A stretch of 64,000 bases of DNA from Palsa-89 sp963824345. Its GTDB lineage: Bacteria > Acidobacteriota > Terriglobia > Bryobacterales > Bryobacteraceae. The notes below the pieces were generated by a model. The model saw only the letters and a list, made by a program, of their open reading frames with translations, made no database searches and was not told the DNA's origin. The translations under genes and the position numbers were made by a program. This document shows positions 45,910-57,246 of the stretch, one piece after another (positions within the stretch are counted from its first letter, which is position 1; every line of letters begins with the position of its first letter). The DNA lies in contig CAWGOZ010000023.1 of the NCBI GenBank assembly GCA_963824345.1, forward strand, positions 186,001 to 250,000. Direction: 5' to 3'.

Positions 45910-45984
45910 AAAACGCCGCGCGGAGGCGGAGTTGAACTCTTCGAAACACACTTAGAAAACGGCAACTTAGAAGTTGGGGACTCT

Positions 45985-47996
<2,012 letters not shown>

Positions 47997-48107
47997 GTCC
48001 CCAAGCCCCTGGGATTTAACGCTTTGGCGCCAGAATGGCTGCCTTCGCGCGACCCGGCGAATTCCGATGGCTGGGCATCCGACAGAGGCCGCTAAATGCT
48101 TCGCGTG

Positions 48108-48184
48108 CGTTGGCCGGATTTTCAGTGTCCACGTATGGCCGGATTTTCAGTGTCCACGTATGGCCGGATTTCAGGTGTCCACTG
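48108..48184 (+). repeat. Inverted repeat, right copy, with 25-bp tandem units
   Basis: Two full 25-bp units, GTGTCCACGTATGGCCGGAT plus TTTCA/TTCAG, at 48125-48149 and 48150-48174, flanked by partial units. Inverted relative to 45863-45909. Multiple sub-terminal repeats are usual for binding sites of IS21-like transposases, but no transposase gene was found. Confidence 0.75.
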
Positions 48185-48955
48185 AGGTTCTTCGTTTTCG
48201 ATATTTTCGCCATCGTCAGTCCTCATCCATTTGGAAATGGGACGAGACCCGGCCCGGTTGCGATCGGTTTGAAAATGTCTCCAACGGGGTCGAGCCCGCT
48301 GATTGCTCAGCGACCTGCCACCAAATCACTGACCGCCATCACCGGAACCATGGTTAAGAACGGGCACTCACGCACCAAATGTTTGTCGGCTGATGGGCAG
48401 TTGCTTTGGATCGTCATGACATGGCTCGTTATTCGGTTCGGTAAGCCCCTCTTCACTTATGACCGGAACGCACCCGGAATTTGCCAATCTGAGAACTGCT
48501 TGGATGCTTCCTAGAGCTGCTTGGAAACATTGTCTCAGGCGTGTTGACGCCGTTCCTCGCCAAGCAATTTTCCTTATTGAGCCGGCACACAACTCGCACA
48601 CACGTTTGGCGGGAACAGATTCACTTAGTGTTCAAGGTTATAGTGATTGGAAGTCTCAGTGACCGATTACGGTTTGAGCTAATAATTATTAGGAGCGTGG
48701 TGGCACGAAGCGAAAGACCAATAGAGGTAACGCACGTGCTTGCCACCCACGAGAATTGTCCCCATTAATTCCAACCGATCGACCGTTCAACCTGGCATTC
48801 GCGCTCGCTGCACCCACACCAGGCGAAACCGCGCACCGTTCTTTCGAATTCGGCATCCTTCCACATCCATGGCTGTTCCTTGGTTGCCGGTCCGCACATC
48901 CGCGCGCGCTAACGCAGCGGGGCTCGTCCAACAAGGTTGGCCCTGCATGTAGCCA
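48185..48955. other. Intergenic accessory region
   Basis: About 770 bp with no supported gene. It contains dispersed-repeat copy D (48520-48565). Short frames on both strands lack motifs. It may hold decayed element sequence. Confidence 0.4.
48520..48565 (+). repeat. Dispersed GACATTGT repeat, copy D
   Basis: CTTGGAAACATTGTCTCAGG then CGTGTTGACGCCGTTCCTCGCC. Nearly identical to copy C over the first 32 bases, and diverges to the right. Confidence 0.75.
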
Positions 48956-48984
48956 TTTAGAAAAAGTGGTATAGTTTTTCTAAA
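48956..48984. promoter_or_regulatory. Operator-like palindrome of the AbiE pair
   Basis: A perfect 10-bp inverted repeat TTTAGAAAAA-N9-TTTTTCTAAA, with TATAG in the spacer, 22 bp before the antitoxin start. AbiEi antitoxins are known to bind inverted repeats in their own promoter, so this is a good candidate for autoregulation. The TATAGT could be the -10 box. Confidence 0.7.
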
Positions 48985-49005
48985 TCGTGTGGGATCGGTG
49001 AAGCA

Positions 49006-49614
49006 ATGCAAACGATGAAAACTAGGATAGTTGACCGCATCCGTAGGTTTGAATCAGGTCACGCGTTCATGGCGAAAGATTTTCTCGACATCGCTACTCG
49101 CGGGACCGTCGATATGACCCTCTCGGCGCTTCTTCGTGACCGCGCTATCCGCCGCGTCCGCCGCGGCCTCTACGATGTCCCGAAAGTCAATCCGGATCTC
49201 GGTGGCACGCTCAGCCCCGATATCGATCAAACTGCGCGCGCCCTCGCACGGCGTCATCGCTGGACTATCGTTCCCGAAGGCGCATGGGCCGCAAATCTCC
49301 TAGGGCTTTCAACCCAAGTGCCCGCAAAAATCGTGTACCTTTCCGACGGACCGAACCAGAAGGTTCAAATCGGCCGACGGACGATCTATTTCAAGCACGC
49401 GCGTCCGCATGTCCTCGGACAGCAGCAGGGTATGACCGCGCTCGCTATCCAGGCGCTACGCTATATTGGCAAAGATGAGCTCGATGATGCCTTCATCCAG
49501 CGTCTAAGATCGCTGTTACCGGAAGCCGAGAAACGCCGACTGGTCAAGGCGACACGGTTCGGTGTCGATTGGATTTATGAAACCGCTAAGAAGGTCGCTG
49601 GTAACCCGACTTGA
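49006..49614 (+). CDS. AbiEi-like antitoxin (DUF6088 type)
   Basis: 202 residues. N-terminal winged-helix region (about 20-65: AFMAKDFLDIATRGTVDMTLSALLRDRAIRRVRRGLYDVPK, shown here only as the family's typical layout) followed by a conserved C-terminal part with GAWAANLLGLSTQVP and IGRRTIYFKHARP. AbiEi neutralises AbiEii without forming a stable complex (type IV) and represses its promoter. The start is ATG 49006 or 49015. It overlaps the toxin by 4 nt (TTGA). Confidence 0.85.
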   Translation: MQTMKTRIVDRIRRFESGHAFMAKDFLDIATRGTVDMTLSALLRDRAIRRVRRGLYDVPKVNPDLGGTLSPDIDQTARALARRHRWTIVPEGAWAANLLGLSTQVPAKIVYLSDGPNQKVQIGRRTIYFKHARPHVLGQQQGMTALAIQALRYIGKDELDDAFIQRLRSLLPEAEKRRLVKATRFGVDWIYETAKKVAGNPT

Positions 49615-50638
49615 ACAGAATTGCTCAACTCGCTGCTTCGGCCCGCGCCGAAATTTTCGTCGAAACCGCGAATCGCCGCGCGTTGCCTGAAGCGCTCATC
49701 GAGAAGGATTTCTGGGTGTGCTGGACCCTCGCGCAGATCTTCTCGATCGAGCAGCTCAAAGCGGGCCTCCTGTTCAAAGGTGGGACCTCTTTATCCAAGG
49801 TTTTCGGCGTCATCGAACGCTTCTCCGAAGATATCGATCTAGCTGTGGACTACACGATGCTCGGTTTCACCGGCGCTCGTCACCCTCTTGCGCCTGGTTT
49901 ATCTCGAACGAAGCAAATGGCTCTTCTCAGCGACATGCTTGGAGCATGCCAGAGCTACACAGCTGGTGAGTTTTTGGACCGTCTGCGCACACGCTGCATC
50001 GAAGTGCTGGGCCCAGAGGGACCTTGGAGACTCGCGGTTGATGAGGAGGACCCGAATATCGTGCAATTCTTCTATCCGCCTGCCGTCCGGCGCCGGTCGC
50101 CTACATTGCGCCGCGTGTGACTCTCGAACTCGGGACTCACGCCGAATTCATCCCTCGCGGGGAGTTCACAATTCGCGCCTTCGCTGCGGCCGAGTTTCCG
50201 AATCTCTTTGAGCAAGCCGAGGTACCCGTGACTAGCCTTCTCGCGAAACGCACATTCTGGGAGAAGGCCACGATTTTGCACGCGGAGTTTCATCGACCGC
50301 CGGGAAAGAACCTGCCCGGCCGCTACTCGCGCCACTATTACGATGTAGCTATGATGGCCGCACGGTCGGTGAAGCAGGAAGCTTTCGCGGATCTCGAACT
50401 TCTCGCCGCTGTCGTCAAACACAAGCAAACCTTCTACGCATCGGCCTGGTCCAAGTATCCGCTTGCCGTGCCAGGAACATTTAAGCTCGCTCCACCTGAA
50501 GCAAGAATCCAAGCCCTGCGGCGAGACTATCGCGAGATGGCGGTCATGATCTTCGGAGAACCGCCACCGTTCGAACAAATCATAGAAAAACTGGCGGAGC
50601 TTGAAAAGGAGCTCAACGCACTTCGAAAGAAAACGTGA
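49611..50638 (+). CDS. AbiEii-like nucleotidyltransferase toxin, frame-shifted
   Basis: The first 150 residues have the AbiEii motifs: LLFKGGTSLSKVFGVI (nucleotide binding GGTSL) and FSEDIDLAVDY (catalytic Asp pair). A base is missing near 50082-50092; after that the other frame reads VAYIAPRVTLELG, LLAKRTFWEKATILHAEFH and GRYSRHYYDVAMM, all typical of the family. The sum is about 342 residues. AbiEii toxins transfer nucleotides to tRNA or other acceptors and stop growth upon phage infection. TTG start in the overlap. As read, the toxin is broken; an assembly error is possible. Confidence 0.8.
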
Positions 50639-51143
50639 GGCGACTAGAAGCCCTTCATGATGCTCTGCAGGGCCAGAAGACCTTCAAATTGTGACCCCAA
50701 AACGCCGCTCAAGGGTTGGGGCACCTCGATGCAAGATTCTTGAGCATAAGCCCTGCGCCAACAATGGGATGTGGAGATTCATAGTGACAGTCATCGACTC
50801 AAGCAGAAAAAACGGGTGACTGGCACCAAATTGGCACTAAAGAGCGCTCAAAACGGATGAAATCAGCTAATCAGGAATGAAGATCGAGATGACTGTAAAC
50901 TGCTGGCTGGACAGAGGTTATGTTGAATTTTGAGAAACTTGCCGACAGGGCCTGATCGCTTTTCAAGACCGCCGCCTTCAACCACTCGGCCATTCCTCCG
51001 CTCCCATGGTACCCTCCGCGCCGGTTTGAAGGCCAGTCTGCTCGCGAAACTCCGCGCTTTAGGCTTCCCCCCTTCCACCAAACCAATTTCCGCGAATTCA
51101 CATTACCAGGAGAGCGGCGGCCGGCCGGAGCCACTAGTGGTTC
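50639..51143. other. Island boundary region
   Basis: About 505 bp. Contains a 5' half of tRNA-Ser at 50960-50999 (minus). A pair of direct repeats TTGGCAC/TGGCACC near 50820-50840 is typical of sequence near integrases, but no integrase is visible. No other gene. Confidence 0.45.
50960..50999 (-). pseudogene. tRNA-Ser(UGA), 5' half only
   Basis: The minus strand reads GGAGGAATGGCCGAGTGGTT then GAAGGCGGCGGTCTTGAAAA, the start of a serine tRNA up to the anticodon loop (TGA). After this the sequence no longer pairs with the anticodon stem, and there is no variable arm, T arm or acceptor 3' strand. It is a break point in the anticodon loop, typical of an integration site. No 3' half was found in the window. 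Confidence 0.75.
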
Positions 51144-53048
51144 GTGTGCGGAATTGCCGGATTTGTCGCGCCAGCTCCCGATACCGCCGCCGCCGCGACC
51201 CTGGTACGCATGGCCGGCGCGATCCGCCATCGGGGACCCGACGACTTTGGCTTCTATCACGACGCATGGGCCCACCTGGCCCAGCGCCGCCTGAGTATCA
51301 TCAACGTCCAAAGCGGCCACCAGCCGATGCCCAACGAGACCGGCTCGCTCTGGATCACATTCAACGGCGAGATCTACAATCACGCTGCGCTCCGTGCGTC
51401 GCTCTTGCAGGCCGGCCACCGCTATCGAACGCGCTCCGATACCGAGACCATCCTGCATGCGTTCGAGGAGCACGGCCTCGATTGCCTGCGGCTCTTTCGA
51501 GGCATGTTCGCATTCGCCATCTGGGACGCGCGCCGGCGGCGCCTGTTCTGCGCCCGCGACCGGCTTGGCATTAAGCCCTTCTACTATTACTGGGACGGCC
51601 GGCTGTTCGCGTTCGCCTCCGAGATCAAGGCGCTGCTGGAGCATCCGGCGATCTCTCCGGCGCTCGCCGAGGATGTGCTGCCGGAGGCGCTGGCATTCGG
51701 CTACATCAGTTGCCACCGCACGCTATTTCGCAACATCCATAAACTGATGCCGGGCCACCGGCTGGTGCTGGACGCCGCGGACGATCCCGCGCTCACGGTC
51801 GAGCGCTACTGGGACGTGCCCGACAACAACCAGGGCAATCTGAATCTCGACCCCCGCCTCTGGATCGACGAAACTCGCCGCCGCCTGGAACAATCCGTCG
51901 AGATGCATCTGATGAGCGACGTGCCCCTGGGCGTGTTTCTGAGCGGAGGCCTGGATTCTAGCGCCATCGCGGCGCTGGCCCAACGCGCGGTTTCTGGGCC
52001 GCTCGAGACCTTCGCCGTAGGTTATTCCGAGACGCAATTCAGCGAGTTGCGCCACGCCCGGCGCGTAGCCGCCGCCATCGGGACGGTCCATCGCGAAGTC
52101 ACCATCGGCATCGACGATTTTTTCGGCGCTCTGCCGCGGCTCATCTGGCACGAAGACGAACCAATCGCCTGGCCCTCCAGCGTGCCCCTGTATTTCGTCT
52201 CGAAGCTCGCGGCGCGGCATGTGAAGGTCGTACTGACGGGCGAAGGCAGCGATGAACTGTTCGCGGGCTACGAGCGCTATCGCCTGCAAAAGCTGAACCA
52301 GCGTTGGGCTCGGGCCTACGGCGTCGTGCCCGAACCGCTGCGACGGCGGATTCGGGATGGGATCGCAACATTCCCGCTCCTGGGCGCCGGGCTGCAGCGC
52401 AAACTACGGCACACCCCGCTCGGCCGCGATCTTGGTTTTGAGTCGCTGTTCCTCGAAAATTTCTACTGCGCGTTCGAACCTGGCGACGGCTGCGAAGACT
52501 ACCTGCGCTATTGGAACGCGCGCCATGAAGATTCTCAACTGGCGCGCACGCTCTACGCCGACGAGAAAACGTACCTTGTAGAATTACTGATGAAGCAGGA
52601 TCAAATGAGCATGGCCGCATCCATCGAAAGCCGCGTGCCGTTCCTGGATCATACCTTGGTCGAGTTTGCAGCCCATATCCCTGACCGCCTGAAAATCCGG
52701 GGGCGTACCCAGAAATACATCCTGAAGGAAGCCGTCCGCGACTTGCTTCCGCGCGGCATCGTCCACCGCAAGAAGATGGGCTTCCCGACGCCGCTGCGCC
52801 AGTGGCTGCTTGATCCGCGCGCCGAGCCACTCTTCGCCGCCTTGCGTTCGCGCCAGGGGCTGGTCGCGGAGTATTTTGACCGCCGCGAAGTGGAAGGGCT
52901 CATCCAGCGACACCGTTCCGGGCGCGAGGACGCCACCGACCGCATCTGGCGCCTGATCAATTTGCAATTGTGGGGCGACCTGTTCCTGACGGGCCGGCGC
53001 AAAATGGACGCGGAAGCGGCGCCGGAAGCCGCCACGGCGCTCGCATGA
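51144..53048 (+). CDS. asnB: Asparagine synthetase (glutamine-hydrolysing)
   Basis: 634 residues. GTG start so that Cys2 (MCGIAGF) is the N-terminal nucleophile after Met removal. Glutaminase part with RHRGPDD, SIINVQSGHQPM, FNGEIYN. Synthetase part has LSGGLDSS (PP-loop), GEGSDELFAGY, and SRVPFLDH. It converts aspartate to asparagine using Gln and ATP. The gene is the first of a three-gene run with glycosyltransferase and aminotransferase; such AsnB members often occur in polysaccharide clusters and may act on sugars or peptides. Confidence 0.93.
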   Translation: MCGIAGFVAPAPDTAAAATLVRMAGAIRHRGPDDFGFYHDAWAHLAQRRLSIINVQSGHQPMPNETGSLWITFNGEIYNHAALRASLLQAGHRYRTRSDTETILHAFEEHGLDCLRLFRGMFAFAIWDARRRRLFCARDRLGIKPFYYYWDGRLFAFASEIKALLEHPAISPALAEDVLPEALAFGYISCHRTLFRNIHKLMPGHRLVLDAADDPALTVERYWDVPDNNQGNLNLDPRLWIDETRRRLEQSVEMHLMSDVPLGVFLSGGLDSSAIAALAQRAVSGPLETFAVGYSETQFSELRHARRVAAAIGTVHREVTIGIDDFFGALPRLIWHEDEPIAWPSSVPLYFVSKLAARHVKVVLTGEGSDELFAGYERYRLQKLNQRWARAYGVVPEPLRRRIRDGIATFPLLGAGLQRKLRHTPLGRDLGFESLFLENFYCAFEPGDGCEDYLRYWNARHEDSQLARTLYADEKTYLVELLMKQDQMSMAASIESRVPFLDHTLVEFAAHIPDRLKIRGRTQKYILKEAVRDLLPRGIVHRKKMGFPTPLRQWLLDPRAEPLFAALRSRQGLVAEYFDRREVEGLIQRHRSGREDATDRIWRLINLQLWGDLFLTGRRKMDAEAAPEAATALA

Positions 53049-54229
53049 AAATTCTGTGGGTTAACTCGGATTTTCTCCACCCCACCACGCGCGGCGGCCA
53101 GATTCGCACGCTGGAAACATTAAAGCGCTTGCATCGGCGTCATGAGATTCACTATGCGGCCCTGCTGCGGTCATCCGCGCCGGCCGCTCTCGAGCGCAGC
53201 GCGGAATATTGCACCATAGCGTATCCAGTTGCGCACCAGGCGCCGCGGGAATTTACGCCGCGGTTCTATCGCCAGATCTGCGAAAGCCATTTCTCGAAAC
53301 TCCCCTTGGCGGTGCTGCGCTACCGTTCAAACGCGCTCAAGCGTCGCGTGGATAGCCTCATTCGCAAAGAGAACTTCGACGCGATCGTTTGCGATTTTCT
53401 TTTCTCGGCCCCCAACATCCCCGACCCTGGCTCGGCGATTCTCTTCCAACACAACGTGGAGTCGATCATCTGGAAGCGGCAAGCCGAGCACGCGCCTACG
53501 CGCCGCCTCAAGATGTATTTTCAAGGCCAGCATGAACGCATGCTGCGCTACGAAGAGCGGGTGTGCCGATCCGTGAAGCGCATCGTCGCCGTCTCCCAGG
53601 ACGATGCGCGCGCTATGCAATCGCTCTACGGCGTCCGCGAAGTTGCGGCCGTGCCCACCGGCGTCGATCTCGACTATTTTGCTCCGCCTCCGAACCCGCT
53701 TCCAGTCGCCAGCGATCTCGTATTTCTCGGTTCCATGGACTGGTGGCCCAATATCGACGGCATCCGCTGGTTTGTGGCCGACATTCTCCCCCTGATTCGC
53801 CGCCAGCTCCCAGAGTGTTCGCTGACTGTCGTCGGCCGCCTCCCTAGCGCGGAGATACTACGTCTGGCCGAGACGGACGTCCGCATCCACGTCACCGGCA
53901 CGGTGCCGGATGTTCGTCCGTACCTGTGGGGCTCGGCCGTTTCCATCGTTCCACTCCGCATCGGCGGAGGCACGCGCCTCAAAATCTACGAATCGATGGC
54001 CGCCCAGGTCCCGGTGGTTTCCACCACCATCGGAGCGGAGGGATTGGACGTTCGAGATGGAGAGAACATCGCCCTTGCGGATTCGCCCCAGGTGTTCGCC
54101 GAGCGCTGCGTGGCTTTACTCGGGTGTGCGGAGGCGCGCCGCAAGCAAGCCCAGGCGGCCTGGGAACGGGTTTCCGCATGCTACTCTTGGGAAGCAGTTT
54201 CTCGCCAGTTCGAACTGCTCCTGATTTAG
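53045..54229 (+). CDS. Glycosyltransferase family 4
   Basis: 394 residues from ATG 53045, which overlaps the asnB stop (ATGA). GT-B fold: N-terminal domain with RGGQIRTLETLKRL, C-terminal domain with GSMDWWPNIDGIRWF, SIVPLRIGGGTRLKIYESMA and PVVSTTIGAEGL, the donor-binding E-x7-E-like motif. Transfers a sugar from a nucleotide donor, probably in exopolysaccharide or glycan synthesis. Confidence 0.88.
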   Translation: MKILWVNSDFLHPTTRGGQIRTLETLKRLHRRHEIHYAALLRSSAPAALERSAEYCTIAYPVAHQAPREFTPRFYRQICESHFSKLPLAVLRYRSNALKRRVDSLIRKENFDAIVCDFLFSAPNIPDPGSAILFQHNVESIIWKRQAEHAPTRRLKMYFQGQHERMLRYEERVCRSVKRIVAVSQDDARAMQSLYGVREVAAVPTGVDLDYFAPPPNPLPVASDLVFLGSMDWWPNIDGIRWFVADILPLIRRQLPECSLTVVGRLPSAEILRLAETDVRIHVTGTVPDVRPYLWGSAVSIVPLRIGGGTRLKIYESMAAQVPVVSTTIGAEGLDVRDGENIALADSPQVFAERCVALLGCAEARRKQAQAAWERVSACYSWEAVSRQFELLLI

Positions 54230-54239
54230 TCCATCTCGC

Positions 54240-55361
54240 ATGATTCGCTTCCTTGATCTTGCCGCCGAATATCAAGAACTCAAAGCCGAGATTGACGCGG
54301 CGGTAGCTCGCGTTCTGGAAAGCGGGCAGTTTGTGGGCGGCCCTGAAGTCACGGCTCTCGAAGAGGAATTTGCCGGTTATTGCGGCGCCCGGTATGGCGT
54401 TGCCGTCAACTCCGGAACCAGCGCCCTGCATCTGGCGCTGCTGGCCGCGGGCATTCAACCGGGCGATGAAGTAATCACCGTTCCGTTCACGTTTTACGCC
54501 ACCGTCGCCGCGATTGGCTACGTTGGCGCAACTCCAGTGTTTGTCGATATTGATCCGGCCACCTTCAACATCGACGTCAATAAGATCGAAGCGGCCATCA
54601 CCGGGCGCACGCGCGCTATTCTGCCCGTACATCTGTACGGCCAGTGCGCCGACATGGATCTAATCTTGGAGATTGCCCGGCGACACCGTCTGCTGGTGAT
54701 CGAAGACGCCGCGCAGGCCCATGGCGCGGAATATCGGGGGCGGCGCGCCGGCAGCATCGGCGATATCGGCTGCTTCAGTTTTTACCCCACCAAGAACCTC
54801 GGCGCGGCCGGTGAAGGCGGCATGCTAACCACCAACAATCCGGAATACGCGCGCACCGCCGCGCTGCTGCGAAGCTGGGGCGAAGAGCAGCGTTATCGCC
54901 CGCGTCTTAAAGGTTACAACTACCGGCTGCCCGCCATCCAGGCCGCCATCTTACGGGCCAAACTGCCGCGCCTTGAGCATTGGATTGAAACACGCCGCGA
55001 CTGCGCCGCCGGATATGACCGTTTATTGGAAGACTCGCGCGTCACTCGGCCGCAAGCGATTTCAGACTCCCGCCACGTATATTGCCTGTACACCATTCGC
55101 GCTCCCGGCCGCGACGAATTGCAACGGGGCTTGGAAGCAGCCGGCATCCAGACTGCCGTCCACTATCCCCTGCCGATTCACCTGATGCCTGCTTACGGCG
55201 ACGCGCGATATAAAGCGGGCGATTTTCCAGTGGCCGAGGCTTGCGCAGACAGCGTTCTCAGCCTGCCCCTTCATCCCCGCATGACGGCCTCCCAGGTGGA
55301 GCAAGTGGCATCCTGCGTTTCAAAGCTCGCGCCCCGCGCCTTCAGCTACTCCAACCGATAA
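54240..55361 (+). CDS. DegT/DnrJ/EryC1/StrS aminotransferase
   Basis: 373 residues, PLP-dependent sugar aminotransferase. GTSALHLALLAAGI, VPFTFYATVAAI, EDAAQAHGAEY (Asp), and SFYPTKNLGAAGEGG with the PLP-binding Lys. It makes amino sugars (or, in some members, dehydrates). Its end overlaps the guaB end by 16 bp in convergent orientation. Completes the asnB-GT-aminotransferase run. Confidence 0.92.
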   Translation: MIRFLDLAAEYQELKAEIDAAVARVLESGQFVGGPEVTALEEEFAGYCGARYGVAVNSGTSALHLALLAAGIQPGDEVITVPFTFYATVAAIGYVGATPVFVDIDPATFNIDVNKIEAAITGRTRAILPVHLYGQCADMDLILEIARRHRLLVIEDAAQAHGAEYRGRRAGSIGDIGCFSFYPTKNLGAAGEGGMLTTNNPEYARTAALLRSWGEEQRYRPRLKGYNYRLPAIQAAILRAKLPRLEHWIETRRDCAAGYDRLLEDSRVTRPQAISDSRHVYCLYTIRAPGRDELQRGLEAAGIQTAVHYPLPIHLMPAYGDARYKAGDFPVAEACADSVLSLPLHPRMTASQVEQVASCVSKLAPRAFSYSNR

Positions 55362-56797
55362 TTCGGCGCTTCCTTGGTGATGATGACGTCGTGTACGTGG
55401 CTCTCGCGCAGACCCGCCGACGTCACGCGCAGGAAACTCGCCCGTTCCTGAAGCTCGCGAATGTTTTTGCAGCCGCAGTAGCCCATGCCGGCCCTCAACC
55501 CGCCCACCAGTTGATACACCAACTCCGACAGCGGCCCTTTGTATGGGACGCGCCCTTCGATGCCTTCGGGCACCAGCTTGCCGCTGGCATCCTGCGAGTA
55601 CCGGTCCGAAGACCCTTGCGTCATCGCGCCCATGGAACCCATGCCGCGATAGCTCTTGAATGTGCGTCCCTGATACAGAATGGTCTCGCCCGGGCTCTCC
55701 TCGGTTCCGGCCAGCAGGCTTCCAATCATCACCGCATCGGCGCCGGCCGCGATGGCCTTGCTGATGTCGCCGGAAAATTTGATGCCGCCATCGGAGATCA
55801 GCGGGACCCCGGAACCGCGCGTTGCGCGCGAGCATTCGGAAATAGCCGTGATTTGCGGAACACCCGCGCCGCTCACCACGCGCGTGGTGCAAATGGAGCC
55901 CGGACCGATGCCCACCTTGATCCCGTCCGCGCCCAAATCGATCAAATCGCGCGCGCCCTCAAACGTCGCCACGTTGCCTGCGATCAGGTCCACGTCCGGC
56001 AGCTCGTGTTTGATAATGCGCACCGCCTCCATCACGCGTTCGCTGTGGCCGTGCGCGGAATCCACCACAATCACGTCCACCTTCTTGCCCACCAGCTCCT
56101 GGGCGCGCTCCAGATAATCGCCCATCGCTCCCACCGCCGCGCCCACGCGTAATCGCCCCTGCGGATCCTTCGCGGCGTTCGGATATTTCAGCTTCTTCTG
56201 AATGTCCTTCACCGTAATCAGGCCCTTCAGCGCGAAGTGTTCGTCCACTACCAGCAGCTTCTCCACGCGATGCTGGTGCAGAATCTTCTCGGCCTCTTCC
56301 AGCGTGGTGCCCACCGGCACCGTGATCAGGTTCTCCTTGGTCATCACCTGCGCGATGGGAATATCGTGGCGGGTCTCGAAACGCAGATCGCGATTGGTCA
56401 GAATTCCCACCAGCTTGCCGTGCTTGGTAACCGGCACGCCCGAGATGCGGTAATGTTTCATCAGCTCCAGCGCGTCGGCGATCTTGCGCTCCGGCTCGAT
56501 GGTCACCGGATCGACGATCATCCCGCTTTCACTGCGCTTCACGCGATCCACTTCCTCGGCCTGCCGGTCCATCGGCATGTTGCGATGGATAATACCGATG
56601 CCGCCCTGCTGCGCCAGCGCGATGGCCAGATGCGATTCGGTGACCGTGTCCATGGCCGAGCTGACGATCGGGATATTCATCGCAATGCGCCGCGTCAGAC
56701 AGGTGCGCGTGTCGGTGTGCGCCGGCAACACTCCGCTGCGCGCCGGCTGAAGAAGAACGTCGTCGAACGTGAGACCTTCCAAAATTGTTTCTTGCAT
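55346..56797 (-). CDS. guaB: IMP dehydrogenase
   Basis: 483 residues. FDDVLLQP at the N-terminus, two CBS domains (about 95-200), the active-site loop GIGPGSICTTRVV with catalytic Cys, and GSLLAGTEESPGE, then the flap YRGMGSMGAM. Converts IMP to XMP, the committed step to GTP. Length and all motifs are standard. Divergent from the AhpD-like gene. Confidence 0.96.
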   Translation of the reverse strand: MQETILEGLTFDDVLLQPARSGVLPAHTDTRTCLTRRIAMNIPIVSSAMDTVTESHLAIALAQQGGIGIIHRNMPMDRQAEEVDRVKRSESGMIVDPVTIEPERKIADALELMKHYRISGVPVTKHGKLVGILTNRDLRFETRHDIPIAQVMTKENLITVPVGTTLEEAEKILHQHRVEKLLVVDEHFALKGLITVKDIQKKLKYPNAAKDPQGRLRVGAAVGAMGDYLERAQELVGKKVDVIVVDSAHGHSERVMEAVRIIKHELPDVDLIAGNVATFEGARDLIDLGADGIKVGIGPGSICTTRVVSGAGVPQITAISECSRATRGSGVPLISDGGIKFSGDISKAIAAGADAVMIGSLLAGTEESPGETILYQGRTFKSYRGMGSMGAMTQGSSDRYSQDASGKLVPEGIEGRVPYKGPLSELVYQLVGGLRAGMGYCGCKNIRELQERASFLRVTSAGLRESHVHDVIITKEAPNYRLE

Positions 56798-56832
56798 GAA
56801 GGAGTACCTCTATTATTGCGCGAACCGATAGG

Positions 56833-57246
56833 ATGTTTGATATGGCGACTCTCGGATTGATCGAGTATGCGGACGCAAGCCCCGAAGTCCGCGCGGTTTA
56901 TGACGACATCATGGCCACGCGCAACACCGCTTGGATCAACAATTTTTGGAAGGCGCTGGCGCACCATCCCGTTACCCTGCGGCGCACCTGGGCCAGCGTG
57001 AAGGAGATCATGGCGCCGGGCGCGCTGGACCCGCTCACCAAGGAGATGATCTATCTCGCCGTGAGCGCCACCAATCAGTGCGGATATTGCATCGCCTCCC
57101 ATACCGCCGCTGCGCGTAAGGCTGGCATGTCCGATGCGATGCTGGCGGAGCTGCTGGCCGTGGTCGGCATGGCGAATGAAAGCAACCGCCTTGCCAGCGG
57201 GTATCAAGTCGAAATCGACCAAAGGTTCTCGGCCAAACAGCCTTAG
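56833..57246 (+). CDS. AhpD-like/carboxymuconolactone decarboxylase-family protein
   Basis: 137 residues. Contains the active CxxC-x2-H motif (QCGYCIASH) after TKEMIYLAVSATN. Such proteins are disulfide reductases or peroxidase-like. It is small and complete, unlike the sigma-fused homologue at 22311-24122, which has lost the CxxC. Start 56833 or 56842. The end overlaps the FAH gene end by 4 nt. Confidence 0.88.
   Translation: MFDMATLGLIEYADASPEVRAVYDDIMATRNTAWINNFWKALAHHPVTLRRTWASVKEIMAPGALDPLTKEMIYLAVSATNQCGYCIASHTAAARKAGMSDAMLAELLAVVGMANESNRLASGYQVEIDQRFSAKQP

Noticed and set aside
48125..48174. Possible CRISPR array
   Set aside because: Only two 25-bp units directly joined without spacers; a match in inverted form at 45863 points to IS ends.
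48016..48213. A minus-strand frame over the 25-bp repeats near the right IS end
   Set aside because: It is a translation of the repeats plus the element's interior, without similarity I can name. Could be the end of a lost transposase but this cannot be shown.
50820..50840. Attachment site made by TGGCACC/TTGGCAC repeats
   Set aside because: Short and imperfect, with no integrase nearby.
54518..54757. Minus-strand frames inside the aminotransferase and guaB genes
   Set aside because: Antisense shadow frames, low-complexity Arg/Ser content.
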